A stretch of DNA of 64,000 bases from positions 62,001 through 126,000 of the forward strand of contig JAJEKV010000231.1 in assembly GCA_021234155.1 (NCBI GenBank), read 5' to 3'. This DNA is from Isoetes taiwanensis (Eukaryota > Streptophyta > Lycopodiopsida > Isoetales > Isoetaceae). Positions within the stretch are counted from its first letter, which is position 1; each line of letters begins with the position of its first letter. The position numbers were made by a program, and so were the translations under genes. Below the pieces are notes generated by a model, which was not told the DNA's origin, searched no databases, and saw nothing but the letters and a program-made list of their open reading frames with translations. This document shows, one piece after another, positions 1 to 11,972 of the stretch.

Positions 1-660
1 TCGCCAGTTCCATTATTTAAACACATACACGGCATGTTCTACAAGTTTAAATAACATAGGCATCTCGAAACTCACCTCTTCACGCGCAGTAATTCCTTGG
101 GCCTTTGTATCCACGGATCCCGCAGCCTCACCCGAGAGTCTTTGCTTCTTACGCCGGTCTCTTCAAGAGTGTATTCGCATCTAATACTTGTATATCCGCT
201 GCGATTCTCACAGTATCCCCTTTCCATGGCGCCGCAGTTGTAGAGTTCAGGTAATTCAGCGGCTCCTCTCCGCTTCCTACCTTAGCTCCGTGCTCATCGA
301 TCAAATCAACCGCTTGCAATAGGGACGCGGTCGGGAAAAACACACATATATGTAAGGCATCGTTAGCAGCCTTTACCGCGTCGTGGCGCCATTCCGAAGT
401 CGCTAACAGCCGATGATCCCTCCGACCTCGAGGTCCCCAATGCCGCAGGGGAAGATAAACTACGGCTCCACTCACTTAGTCCCTTGATGTGATTAAATTT
501 GAAATAGTGTTTGGGCGGGCTAAAAGCCGACCGTCTTTGTACCCTTAGCCCGCTTCTTTTCATAAATGATTGCATGTCCTTAAGTTCAAACTAAGGAACA
601 CGCCCGATCTTTTTTACATGCAGTCCTAAAACTCACAACCCGCGGAGGAAACTTAATTTA
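1..660. other. No gene seen
   Basis: Short frames are present on both strands, but none has a recognisable motif. Nothing in this stretch can be supported as a gene or a repeat. Confidence 0.5.
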
Positions 661-678
661 CAGAGGGGTGCGAAGAGG

Positions 679-1242
679 ATGAGAGGGCATATAGACATGA
701 CTCCGTCTAAGAAGCGAGGCGGAGGGGATGCTTCTACCGGTGGCAGCAAGAAGAAGAAAAAACACCCCTGTGAGCTCGAGGTTTTTCTTTTGTCGGAATA
801 CCTTAATCGATCCATCCTTTCTTCTTGCAAGATTCACCCGGACTCACCGGGTGATCACCGTCGAACTCCATTCTTCGTCATCGAGGGACTGGAGATGAGC
901 TTCTTGAAACTTGTGGCAGATTTTGGTGGTATGTCGAGGTATCGACAAGTGGGAAGGAGAAAGATCTGTTTCTACACCAAAGGGACAAGAAGAGCTCGGG
1001 GAGACAAGTACAAGAAAATCGGTGTTGTGCTCTCTCCTCTCGCGCCAGATTCGAAGCATTTAACACTACATGTCGAGGACTGCCAGAAGAGTAAGTTCTA
1101 TCGCACCAAAAAATTAGCAGTTTCAAATTATTCTCACTCTTCCATGAGCAAGGCTAAGGGCACCGAAAAAAGGCCGGCGCTTTTAAATTGTCGGAACCTT
1201 GGGTGGAAGGATCCGGAAGGGATGAAGGAGGCGGAACCCTAA
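679..1242 (+). CDS. Hypothetical lysine-rich ORF, part of a decayed gene region
   Basis: An open frame of 187 codons begins at an ATG. Its N-terminus is basic (a run of five lysines near residues 24-28), resembling a nuclear localisation segment, and is followed by a stretch beginning CELEVFLLSEYLNRSI. I do not recognise the family. A second open frame starts a few bases downstream and is acidic, so the two may be halves of one protein broken by indels. The frame lies upstream of the FCP1-like remnant at 4.2 kb on the same strand and may belong to the same gene or mobile unit. It could also be a chance frame. Confidence 0.3.
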   Translation: MRGHIDMTPSKKRGGGDASTGGSKKKKKHPCELEVFLLSEYLNRSILSSCKIHPDSPGDHRRTPFFVIEGLEMSFLKLVADFGGMSRYRQVGRRKICFYTKGTRRARGDKYKKIGVVLSPLAPDSKHLTLHVEDCQKSKFYRTKKLAVSNYSHSSMSKAKGTEKRPALLNCRNLGWKDPEGMKEAEP

Positions 1243-1248
1243 CATCCA

Positions 1249-4056
1249 GTGGAGCTTGGTATGGAGATTTCAGTGAGTCGTGAAAAACTGCTCAATCTGA
1301 GGGGGAGCTTCACTTCTCCGTCTTTGAAGACTCTACAACACTCGCAGTTGGGGAATGTAGTTGTGGTTCATACACAAAAAAGTCCACCAAAAAACAAAGA
1401 TGGGGATGATGACACCACACGGGAGGAATCAGATGACGAAGGAGACGAAGATATGGTCGACTCCCCAAACCTCGATCCAGATGATCAGATCAGGATTTCA
1501 CAGAGAGGGCACGTAAAATGGAGCCGTCTAGCTCAAGATTATCCGTTGGGAATATCACACAAGCCGCCTGGCTGGACATTAGACGGTCTGAAGGTTTGCG
1601 GGGAGATGCCGCCTTGTTCAACCACGGGGAATTTAATCCAAAGACACATGCCGGAGATTCTCAACTCGATGGTGCGACATCCCGTTGCAGATCCAATGCC
1701 CCGCGGATGTCATATCTTTTAGCGCATCGACAAGTGAGTTGTTCACGGAAGTCCGAGGAAGATCTCAAGGGAAAAGAAGTCCGGTTCTCGGGTTGTAGAC
1801 GGTCGGCGATTCTGAGGGCGCTCAAGTATTGCAGACGAGGAGAAGGAGGTGCCGCAAAGGATCAAGGATAGATATGCCAAGCGAGAGTGCAGAGTTCTTT
1901 TCGGGCTGAGACGCCAAAGAATCGAACGGCCAAAGATTAGCCTTCGCCGTAACACAATAGCAGCGAAAGTGCCGCCCACGTAAGGTAAATAACTCTCGAA
2001 TCTTTCCATTTTCGACTCGCGAGTCGAGAAAGCCCCGCCATCCTAACATTTGCCGACATTATCATCGGGTTTTCGACTCGCGAAAGTCGAGAAAGTGAGT
2101 AACACGTAAAATCAAAGGATGTGGAGCTTTCTCACTCAGCGAAGTCGAGAAAACCCTTAGCCAAGAAAAGAAAATTAGACATTTCGGGGATTTTTCGACT
2201 GGCGAAGTCGAAAGCCCCGCCATCCTAACATTTGCCGACATTATCATGGGGTTTCGACCGCGAGTCGAGAAAGCCGTGGTAATGCAAAAAATCAAAGGAT
2301 GTAGAGCTTTTCGACTTCGCGAAGTCGAGAAAAACCCGAGAAGTAAAAAGAAATTAGACATTCAAGGGACTTTCTCGACTCAGGAGTCGAAAACCCGGGC
2401 TACTATTTTGTTTATTAGGGTGTTTGTAGATACTTTCATGCTCGACATTGGTACATTGTCCGAATGCAGCCCTTTATCCCGACCAGATCATACACGCTAG
2501 GCAACAAAGTGGAAAGCATTGGGTTGTCCTCAACGCCCTAAAGGGAAAGGGGCTCCCTCGGATAAGTGGAAGACCTTTGAGAAACTATGCGGATATGTTC
2601 TGGCTGGAGGGACAGGAAGATGACGAGGGAGAGGAAGAAGAGGAGAAGAAGAAGAGAACACCAAGGAAAGGCGGGGAGTCTCTCTCAGACCAATATGACC
2701 TCATTCTTAGTACCGAGGCGGCCCCGGGAGAAATGGACTGACATATGGGCTCAATGGACAAGAGGCAAGTCAAGGACAAAGAATGGAGAATTTCCAAGCA
2801 GGCCGGACCCCAAGTTGTTTGACAAGCGGTTCATGAAGAGGATACTGAGGCCTCACGGACAAAAAACGCTTGACCTACAAGGCAAAATCTTGGAGGAACA
2901 ATCCTCACGAGGAAGACCAGAGTTCTAAATTGCGGGATCTAAAGGATTATGCCACAGTCCTAAAGCGGCAATGCGTTAGAAGAAGGCATCACGGAGTTCT
3001 CGCAACGTTGCATCTAATGAATACCATGATTTTGATTATTACAAGGAAAAGGCTGCCCTTGATGAGGAAGACATGAAGGAATTGAACCGCCTATGTCAAC
3101 CCTACATCAACACCAAGCTGAAGCGTGCGTCAAAACCCTTCCTTTCCCTGAACGTGCTATGGCAATTCTGAAAGGAAGCTTGGATTCGGGTGGTCCCATT
3201 TAAGGCGCACGATATAGCCCCCCCCATTTTCGGTTACTTTGGGACACAAGGGATTTGGTGGTGCAGGCTGGCACTGGACCCCGTGGCACTATTTGCCATC
3301 AATATGATCAAGACCCCACCCTTTTTATGACAAAGCCGACATAGAGCAGTGGTACAAGGCGGTGTCCGACATGACCGACTGGATACTTTCGGTTTCCTTG
3401 TCTTTTGCATGCCGGGCAATCAAACAACTGCTTTGTCTCCCAATGGGGTGATATTAACTTCACCAACAAGATCATGCACTCCATATACGAACTTGATCAT
3501 GAGTGCAGACTTGGCTTGCCGAAGGCACCAAGCTTTGCCAACATAGTTTTGGTTTTGATTTCAAGATCGGGCGGTCGACGGATAAGTGGTGGTCTAGCGA
3601 GCATCATTATCTCGACAAGTTCATGATCTCTCAAGAGCGGATGGAACCCCCGAAGGGGGCAGGTTTATGGAGGATGTTCCATCGATGGACAAGGTCAGCA
3701 AAGATGGTGCGACCGGTCCTATACATAGAATTCCTATCCGCCAAGAGTTATCAAGTACTTCATAACCAGCCTTGGTCGAGGAAGATCAAATTGTGGCGCG
3801 AAAGTGGTACATGAATGGCCTGTTCTCTCGGGGGCTATCTGCTTTGGAATGAAACCTATATCCGTGGTTGGAAATAAGGACATGGTTGAAACCATTCAAT
3901 CATACCCGGATCCGCTTCATGAGCATTTCAAGAGGAGGAAGACAAATGGAAGCAAAGAAAGACGACGAGGACGAGGGAGACAAACCCGACGGAGACGAGG
4001 ATGTCGAAGGTTTGGACCGTAATGTCACGAAAACATTATTGAAAACCCGAGATTGA
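1249..4056 (+). pseudogene. Decayed coding region of unknown family
   Basis: Several plus-strand frames carry protein-like composition but are broken by stops and frame changes. There is an acidic segment near 1390-1500 (DGDD, EESDDEGDED), a D/E-then-K-rich segment near 2610-2660, and a segment near 3500-3790 containing GFDFKIGRSTDKWW and HHYLDKF. A second acidic tail lies near 3950-4010. No known catalytic motif is visible. The order basic, acidic, W-rich, acidic, then the FCP1-like domain could be one gene or element, but joining the frames is inference. The palindromic repeats at 2.0-2.4 kb lie inside it. Confidence 0.3.
2009..2395. repeat. Diverged tandem duplication (about 183 bp unit) with seven short palindromes
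   Basis: Two diverged copies of a unit of about 183 bp lie head to tail. Each contains the shared strings CATCCTAACATTTGCCGACA, AATCAAAGGATGT and AATTAGACATT. Between them they carry seven variants of an inverted repeat whose best copy is TCGACTTCGCGAAGTCGA at 2311-2328. The other variants differ mainly in the centre of the palindrome (CGCG, CAGCG, CAGG, TGGCG). Confidence 0.8.
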
Positions 4057-4082
4057 GGTGAGTTTACTTTGCTCTATCGGTG

Positions 4083-4165
4083 TTTCTCGACTTCGCGAAG
4101 TCGAAAAACTCGTTCCTTTCAATACCTTTTCTTTTCATTCTCGACTCAGCGAGTCGAAAACTCGC
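4083..4165. repeat. Two copies of the short palindrome
   Basis: A perfect 18-bp copy TCGACTTCGCGAAGTCGA is at 4087-4104, and a variant with CTCAGCGAG at its centre lies near 4140-4160. They sit just upstream of the FCP1-like remnant. Confidence 0.75.
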
Positions 4166-4228
4166 TTTTTTCTCGACGGATGTCATCATTTCGTGGAATT
4201 CCAGCTCAACGACTCCGGATCATTGTCA

Positions 4229-4946
4229 ATGGATTCCAACGGTTCACGTCGCGAGGAGAATGAGAATGAAAATCGAGCAAGACACCGCCACGGCCTTAAG
4301 GAACCTGAAAAGATAATGATCCCGCATTTGGATCCCGATGAACCGGAAATATGGTCAGAGCCAAACTCCAACTGGGATCCAGCTGGTCCCACCAAGCTTG
4401 TAATATTTGACGTCAATGGAGTATTAGCTGCAGTATACCACGACAAAGACGTCCCCGAGATTAACACCTCGCAGATCCCAATGAAAACAGAGCATAAAAT
4501 AGTGTATCCGAGGCCTAGAGCTAAGGAAATTATTGACTGGTGCCCGCACGGGATTCAAGTGGGCATATGGTCTTGTATGGCAAAGAAAAAAATATTGTCA
4601 ATGTTCTTGGTGTTCTCGGCATTTCAGTTTTGAAGTTCAAGTTCGTTTGGGGAAACGAAAGGGTCGAAAGCATGTGAAGGACCTCGATCCAGCCATCACA
4701 AAGGGGAAGCCTATAATGGTGAAAAAAAGGCCGGACGTGGTTTATGAGCTATTCCGTGACTATGGCAAACACAACACGCTGATCATAGACGACTCGCCTA
4801 CAAGTGCTATCATAACGCCAAAAAATACAATCATTGCTAAAGCCATATCGACCAAGAATATGAGACGGATAGGTGGTTGTCCTTGGACTCTGCCTGCCTT
4901 GGCGGAATCCCCCTTCGCCATTCTTGTCGCCGATGTGCTTACTTAA
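4229..4946 (+). pseudogene. FCP1/NIF-like (HAD superfamily) phosphatase-domain remnant
   Basis: From an ATG at 4229 the frame runs through an acidic lead into KLVIFDVNGVLA, the position of HAD motif I. RPRAKEIIDWC and VGIWS follow, then after frame changes NTLIIDDSP, matching the late FCP1 motif IDDSP. This order is that of FCP1-homology (NLI-interacting factor-like) domains. Motif I reads DVNGV instead of DxDxT, so the second catalytic aspartate is an asparagine, as in several plant relatives thought to be inactive. Two frame changes are needed: one at an A-rich run near 4582-4592 and one near 4660-4680. The middle part (FKFVWGNERV) lies in the third frame. Either this is a pseudogene or the indels are sequencing errors. 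The terminal stop is at 4944-4946. Confidence 0.65.
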
Positions 4947-6450
4947 CTATCCGAGCCTCACGGAACCCGATCCAGAGAGCAGTTTCGATCATGAAAGCTA
5001 TGGACGACAAATACTTTGGTGAACAAGAAGAGTGACCCCCGCCGATAGTCAAATTGTGTGAATATTGTAATCGAACGTGAACACATGTATTGACCATTTT
5101 GTAATGAATATACTTGTATATTGAGTTTTGATGCCTTTCGACTCACGAGTCGAGAAAGGCATGCTTGTCGTGTTGATGAAATGCTTGTACAATCTATTAT
5201 GATAATGCTTGTACATTGGGTTTCTGGGCCTTTTCGAATTTCGCGAGTCGAGAAAGGCATGCTGGTTTTTCGCTGACGCAAAAGCATTTGTATGCTTAGG
5301 GTGTGTGTGATTGGATGCAACCATATTCTAATGAGTATGGTTGTACTTTGACTCTTTACGGGCCTTTCTCGACTTCGCGAAGTCGAGAAAGACACTACTT
5401 CCCACGCCATTGGATGCAGTTGTATGGAATGAATGTTCTCCGCTGTAATTTGATTTCAACGTTCTTTTCTTCGCTTTGACTAATGACACCGTAATTGTTA
5501 ATCATACTCTCCTTGCTCCGTGGTGGTTCAGGCACGATCCGACACGGCCACAGATCCCCGCCGGGCATCACAGAGACCCGCCCCAGCGGGCACGGATCCC
5601 GCCAAGGCGGAAGAAATACCGCTCGCACATGCATCCCGGCCACGCTACACTCTTGCCCGCCTTTGGGACAAGGTTGCTCACAACCAGAGGTTGCTCGCTA
5701 CAACCCGGGATAAAGAACAGCGAAGAACAAAGAGACAGTCAAGCAAGCTCAAAGCATCTTGCAAGCATTGCATAACATCCACGGAGGGTGGGGGTGGAGC
5801 ATATTCGATGAAAGGTCATGCGGGAGGCGAAGTGGAGAAGTCGGGTGGACAGGCGGCCCGGTAGCTCCGAGAGGCACCTCCACGATCGGCATTCCACACT
5901 CTTGAGGGTTGCCCCCAAGGCTTACAGACGGCATGAAGAAGCGCCACAAGTTAATCCCCTAAGGTGGACCACCTACCAAGATGATGTAATCAGTAGTGAC
6001 AAAGAAGACCGCCATGGTCTCAAGGTCCGATGTAAAATACATTGTATACATTCAATTTATTAATAAAAATTCTTTTTCAACTAGATCTTTGGTTTCAAAC
6101 TTTAATGAATTTCCTTTGTTTCAGTTGCATTGTTTTTGTTCTCGACTCGCGAACCTGGGAAAACTGGAGCAAAGCTCGGATTCAGAGTTTTATTCAAAAA
6201 TTCGAATTTAGTATAGTTTTCGGGTCGGGGTGCTACTTTTTATGTAAATTAACCGGGTTCCGAAAAAAAATGGGAATGGAATGAGTCCCACTTTAATTAA
6301 ATACGACTTTGCAGCATTAAAAACAAAAAACCCTGAATCAGCATAATCAACTGCCACTCTGATCAAAAGCATTCTACTTAGAATAAGATAAACAAAGGTC
6401 GATCTAGAACCAAAAGAACAATACCAAATCATAGCAAAAACCTTTTTGAA
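4947..6450. other. Intergenic, with palindromes and no supported gene
   Basis: This holds further copies of the short palindrome and a CG-rich stretch near 5520-5640. Short frames occur on both strands, but none shows a recognisable domain. Confidence 0.5.
5134..5394. repeat. Three copies of the short palindrome
   Basis: Copies lie near 5136-5156, 5230-5256 and 5364-5391. The last is a perfect 28-bp palindrome that extends the 18-bp core on both sides (CTTTC on the left, GAAAG on the right). A degenerate half-copy (CTCGACTCGCGAA) is at about 6140-6152. Confidence 0.8.
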
Positions 6451-8250
6451 GCTGGCTATGGCAATGCCAATGCTATGAAGAAAGCCACGGGATGTCTGTT
6501 TGCTAGATGCTTAATATGGCACCTTCCCTTACTATATTCAAGATGGTTGAATGCCTTGCTTGTTCCTAAACCTCACAACCATCATCTTCTATACTGCTGT
6601 TGACGACTCTGCAATTCGTTGGCTAAGAGAAAAGCTAGGCAAGAGGCACTAAATTGTGGATACTTCTTCATCATGGAAAAATGCAACTTTATATGTTGCA
6701 ATTATCTCAGAGCTTAAAACAAGTTCCCTCAAACAAATGGATGCCATGTTGAGTACAAAGGAAAAAAGTTTGTTAAATGAATTGATCGCCAAGCTGCAAC
6801 ATGATGCAGCTGTTTAGCATGGAATCAAAAGATCAAAAAGATCTATAGAAGAAACAGAGTGTTTCCATGGACAAACAGACCTGGAATGTTGCCATTTGAA
6901 AGTCTATCTACAGTTTTACTTTGCTGACAATATCATTGTCTTTTTTTGAAACGTTGGGCCCCTGCAGTGCTGCACAGCAATAACAATGAATACTCCATTT
7001 TTTTATGCAAAATGGAAAGAGTTTTAAATCCTTAAAACAATGAAATTGTTTTGATTGATTACTCCATTATCTTGCCCTCAATTACCATCCATCATGAAGC
7101 TGTCTATCTATCACCTGCATTGAATGTATGAGACAAAAAATCCGAGGTGCCAAGAATTAGACTACATGTGCTTTCAATAAAACGGGGTGCACTATTCCGA
7201 GGTGAATGAATCCATATATGTCTTCAACAAAATGACCCTTGGAAAGAAAGTTTGAACTCAGTTGTTTCTTCTCTAGAATAGCAAGTAATGTCGATTATCA
7301 ATTTAAGTTTTTATCAGTTTTTATCAATTCAAGTTCCACTAATTCATCTCACTAAGTCTTCTGTGAAATCATTAATGGTTCTAAAAAAGTCAATTATACT
7401 CACCAATGATGCCAAATGTGTAAGCTCATACTTGCAGGGAAAGCAAATGAATTGATAAGTTTGAAGAATATTACACATTGCTTTTAAAGAAGATCTTTCG
7501 CCCTGTCCTTTATTTCGGCCTCTGCTAAAGCTCCTGCCAAGGTTGGACTATAAATTAATGCACCAGTCTGTAAAAAAAAAATTACATTTGGAAGAAGAAA
7601 AAAGAAAATGGATTTTCTTCAAACAACTAAGATATTGTCTTCCGTATCCAAGTTGAATATCACAATGAGGATTGAAATGATTTCTCTAGGCCCAATACTT
7701 CCCTAATAGATTATACGTTCCACCAAAGGATTCTAATGCAATATTCAAACAGACAATAGAATAGTTTCTAGAGGAAGTTCTCGAAAATCTCGCTAGATAA
7801 TCAAGAATTTGTAGAAACCTGATTCCATAAAAGAACTTAAATCACATAACTCCCCATGGCCGCATCTTAGATCTGGAAATAAATTATTGATGCATCCCAT
7901 GAATTGAAAAGCTTCTCCCGAACCAAGCATCAAGAGATTCTCTGTAATCTTTCTTGGTCTTGCTCTAAAAGCTGCGGCATCCAGCCTCAAGATTTTTGGC
8001 ATAAGGCAGCAATGTGGATCTCTTATGGGTCTGGTCTCAGCAGAGTCTCGCCATAGCCGTGCTTGCTTCGAAGACCTAATTGATTTCTGTAAGAAAATTC
8101 AGGCATCAGACCAAAAAACAAAAACCAACTGAGAAACAATGCCTGGTTGCCACTGTGGCTACCGGAAGCAAAAGCCCCTTGCTTTCCGGGGTTTGAAGAG
8201 TCGTTATGCTGCTCTGGCCGATGACAAAAAAAGGGGGGGCGAAAAAAAAA
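6451..8250. other. No gene seen
   Basis: AT-rich sequence. A 69-codon minus-strand frame at 7793-8002 has ordinary composition but no known motif. I can support nothing here as a gene. Confidence 0.5.
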
Positions 8251-8252
8251 AG

Positions 8253-8372
8253 GAACCATGAGATCACGTTTAAAAAAAAGAGCTTTGTTTGAACCGTTGG
8301 ATCTGATCAGATCGAATGGTTCAAAGAAAGCCTCTTTATCTTTAAATGTGATCTCCCTTTTTTAATGGTTCC
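8253..8372. mobile_element. Small foldback MITE-like element
   Basis: The left end reads GGAACCATGAGATCAC and the right end is its imperfect reverse complement (GTGATC then AATGGTTCC). The centre folds around TTGGATCTGATCAGATCGAA. The whole stretch of about 120 bp can form one imperfect hairpin. I could not identify a clear target duplication. Confidence 0.5.
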
Positions 8373-8993
8373 AAACGAGGCCTCTTTTTTCTACGAAATC
8401 CTTTTTTCTCTCTCTGTTTATAAACGTTACTTTTTCTTCCATCAGCCGGTGTGCTAGGGTTGTTCCGTTGGTGGTCGAAGAGCAGCAGCACATGCATCCC
8501 TCGGCTTAGAAGAAAAAAATAACTCCACTCCTCCAAGGCGGTGCCGCATGCCATAACTACAGAGCAACCCAGCCCTGGATCGACTCATGCAGTTGCTTCA
8601 TGGCTACTTTTGCTTGCAGGCTTTTCCAAGGGAAAAGGAAGCGGCTTCATGCCCCTTTTTAGCTGGCTTGCAGGAGTTCTTGCAGAGGATTTTTAATTGG
8701 AGGGTTTTGTTCATGTTGGCTTAGAGGGTTTTTTCATGCCATCCACTTATAAAAAATGGCGGAAGGGTGCATGAGTACAAGGAGTTGCATACAAATTCTA
8801 AGTTCCAAGTTCTTTCAATTAATGGTTTTGAGTGAAAACAATCATCAATACAAGGAATATCTTAAATGTACTTGATATCTATTGCAAAGGATCTGAGCCA
8901 ATATCAAAGTATTGAGTAAAAAACAAAACATAACTTACAATCCGTTATTGTATGAGAAGGTTCAAGCAATGTAATAAGCTTGAATGAATTTGG

Positions 8994-9338
8994 TTACTGT
9001 GCAAGAATGTTGCGCAGCACATCATCCGTAATAACTGGTTGAATGATGTCTAGGAATACCCTTGGATCAAGACTCAGGATTTTAACGAATACATACATCA
9101 AAGGCTTGCATGGAATATAGTGTTCCTTGATTGCCGTACCCATGAAATCTGAGCACGTGCAAATGCTCACCCTATATGTCTGAGTAGGACGTTGAATATA
9201 GTAATCAATATACAACTGAGATGTGATTACCTCCTTGGATACCAGATGGCAATCCAATTGCAAAGCTTGCTCCAGCCTGACTTCAGCCTCCTTTCCCAAT
9301 TTGGTTCGGCGATTCATGCGTTTTCCAAATCGTTCCAT
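8994..9338 (-). pseudogene. SWIM-type zinc-finger fragment
   Basis: The minus-strand frame of 114 codons contains YRVSICTCSDF, then PCKPLMYVFVKILSLDP. This is the layout of a SWIM zinc finger (CxC, spacer, CxH) followed by the hydrophobic helix usual after it. The final histidine is replaced by proline (PCKP), so metal binding would be incomplete. The first residues are rich in R and K. It is short compared with plant SWIM proteins and has no visible partner exons, so I treat it as a fragment, although an intact small exon is possible. Confidence 0.45.
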
Positions 9339-9539
9339 AGTTCCAGTGCTTCTACTAGTGATTTAACTCGAATGCTACAATGCTTATCAATTTGAGGAGT
9401 CTTGAAATTTGAACGTTAAACAGTGCCATTATTTATTATAGTGGTATGAATTGGCGGTTCGATCTGTTATGGATTCATTGTGGTCGAATAAATGGTGTTA
9501 TTATTTATCATAGTGGTAACATTTGTTTAATCATAATAA

Positions 9540-10070
9540 AGCCATCACACAAAAATAAATAGGGGACGTGAAATAAAGGATAAGGACAAAAGGAGGATAA
9601 TGAAAGATAAGTTTTGGATAATGAAGAAAGACAATAAAGTTTGAACGAAAAAGGCGATGAAGGTGTTTGGACCAAATAAAGTTTTGATGAAAAAAAAAAG
9701 GCAAGGGGTGGAATAAGGTTTGGAAATAAAAGGTTTGGAAAAAAAATAGTGAAGGGGCAATAAAACAACGAAAAGAACAAGAGATAAAAATCAACGAGGG
9801 AATAAAGGCATGGATACTAAGAAAAGGATCACATGAGATAATAAAGCAAAAGTATGGCAACGAATAGACCAAAAAAAAGTGCAACGAATAGACAAAGCAA
9901 CGAATAGATAAATATGAAATAGACATAGCAACGAATAGACATGGAATAGATAAATATGAAAAGCAACGAAATAAAATGAAAAGCAATGAAATGAAAAGCA
10001 ACGAAATATGAACAAATATGAAAAACAAAATGATCAAAAACACCGATCTCAAAATGATCAATGGCATAAG
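9540..10070. repeat. Purine-rich low-complexity tract
   Basis: The plus strand is strongly A/G biased, with imperfect reiterations of AAAAGCAACGAAAT and GAATAGACAAAG. The long F/I/L/S-rich minus-strand frames here are by-products of this composition. Confidence 0.65.
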
Positions 10071-10105
10071 AACCTCGCAGCATCTAGGCATAAGAACCTC
10101 ACAGC

Positions 10106-10321
10106 ATAAGAGAGTGGTTTTTTGATCAGTAAATCTGCCCTGCCTTCACCTCACCTCTGCTTGGACCTGCATAAATAAAGGGCGCACGGCCAAGACCCCA
10201 TCCTTGAAGCACTGTCTCGGGTTGCAATTGGGAGGCAATGAGTTCTTTTTCAAGTTCTTTCTCAAGTTTCACAGATAAGAGAGTGGTTTTTTGATCAGTA
10301 AATCTGCCCTGCCTTCACCTC
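10106..10321. repeat. Direct repeat of about 50 bp, 168 bp apart
   Basis: The string from ATAAGAGAGTGG to CTGCCTTCACCTC occurs near 10108-10154 and again near 10275-10321, virtually unchanged. It lies upstream of the ParB-methyltransferase gene. Confidence 0.8.
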
Positions 10322-11154
10322 TTCGTCTTGAATCTGAGATTTGATGTTCTGAACTCAGTTCTGAACAGAGCCCTTGGTATTTTGCTTTCTATTTCTTTTG
10401 CTATCAAGCTTTACAAAGAAAATATCAAAGAAAATATCAGGTATAAGGTTCTAACTTGCCAGGGATTTTAATTCATGGAACAAGTCCATAATGCATGAAG
10501 CATGTAGAACTCAAATCTGAGAAGCAGCCATACATTTTTAAACGTTTGTATTGTTAGTTTGTTTTTGTCTTTCCAGAACTAAAGTTTTCTTGTTCTCAGA
10601 TTTTGTTGTGCATCAATATCTGATGCGCGCCGGCGCACCCCTCTAAAAGCGTGTTCAAAAATCAGGTACTCTTCTTGAATACTGTCCGTTGCATGTTCCA
10701 TGACTACAAACTAATTCAGTTTTGACTTTTGTGATGTTATATAGGGCTTTACATTTTATGGTTTCAACTAGAGGACAATCATCTGGCTCATTTATACCTA
10801 TCGGTTTCACCCCTACAAAGCGACATAGAAGAAGATTGATCGATAATAAAAGTAAGCATTTTACAATTTTATCTCTACTACTCTTAGCCTTTAATTTCCA
10901 CTTAGTTATATATTTGTATTTTGCAGGAACTAGTGACATGGAAGAGATGAGTTCTGGCAGTGGTGATGAAGAGCTTGTAGACACACGGAAGAAAATGAAA
11001 AAAAGAAGGGGTGTTGCAAGAAATGTGAAAAGCAAGATCAAGGGACATGAAGGTTCTGAGCAAGATGTTCAAGATACAACACAAAATAAGAAGGGGCAAA
11101 AAAACACTAGAGATATCAAAGAACCGATCCACCAAGATGAGAGTGCAATAGTAG

Positions 11155-11972
11155 CAGGGAAAAAATTAAGCATACTATATATTTTTTCATAAAAAATGGT
11201 TTGGCTATTTTTCAAAATTTTACAGTATTTTATGATATACATTTGGCTAAAGTTATTATTATTATTACATTTATATATATTTGGACTTGGCGAAACTTTT
11301 GAATTATGTACTATAAACTTTCATTTGGCTATTTTTTTCTAACTGGAAAAAGCAAAAATTGTAAATTAAATTCTGTAGCTTTAGATATATTGTACTACAA
11401 TTAAAAATAATAATCAACAATCAATAAACATACAATAATATTAAAAAACTTGTAACATAAGCTCACAACATAGCTTATAATATACATAGTTTGAACTATA
11501 TTCAATGCAACAACACCTTCTAGATATGGTGATCAAATTGCGCTTATCTCTAATCCAGATGTTATGCAACCAACTCGAGCATCTAGAGGGATATTGGCCC
11601 TCTCTTATATTTCCTTTTTGAAGATGCATATATGGTATATGTATTAGAAATTCATAGTTTAAAAAACTATATCACCAATGATGGTAGGTGGGGATGTGTA
11701 AAAGTCTATAATAAGAATTCATCTTTTGTTTGGCTATTAATGATTTAATATATAAATATTGTAATAAAAAGAAAGGCTAATCCTTTTTTCTTTAAGGAAA
11801 AGGGGGAAAATAGTTTGGCGAATCCTACAAAAATAATATAGTACTTGTTTTAACTATGGCTATTTTTTATTTTTTTAGATGAAATCCCCCTTCATAAAAT
11901 TCGCCGCAAAAATTTGCTAGGCCCCCTAAAAAATCGCCATTTGGCTATTAATAGCCACTAATTTTTTCCATG
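11155..11972 (+). mobile_element. Non-autonomous hAT-type element inside an exon
   Basis: The 818-bp element is flanked by the perfect 8-bp direct repeat AATAGTAG (11147-11154 and 11973-11980), the target-site length of hAT transposons. Its termini are CAGGGAAAAAATTA and, reversed, CATGGAAAAAATTA: 14 bp with one mismatch. It has no transposase frame and is AT-rich with repeated TTTGGCTATT. Removing it with one repeat joins the flanking reading frame (AIV to EENQ) without a break. A second copy of the family is at 62253. Confidence 0.85.

Noticed and set aside
2009-5391. CRISPR array from the repeated palindromes
   Set aside because: Spacing is irregular, the spacers are not unique equal-length segments, the genome is eukaryotic and no cas genes are present.
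9531-10091. 186-codon minus-strand frame rich in F, I, L and S
   Set aside because: It is the complement of an A/G-rich low-complexity tract and has overlapping open frames in other phases.
11155-11972. Natural intron of the ParB-methyltransferase gene
   Set aside because: Flanking 8-bp duplication, terminal inverted repeats and exact frame restoration on removal identify a transposon. Splicing of it cannot be excluded.
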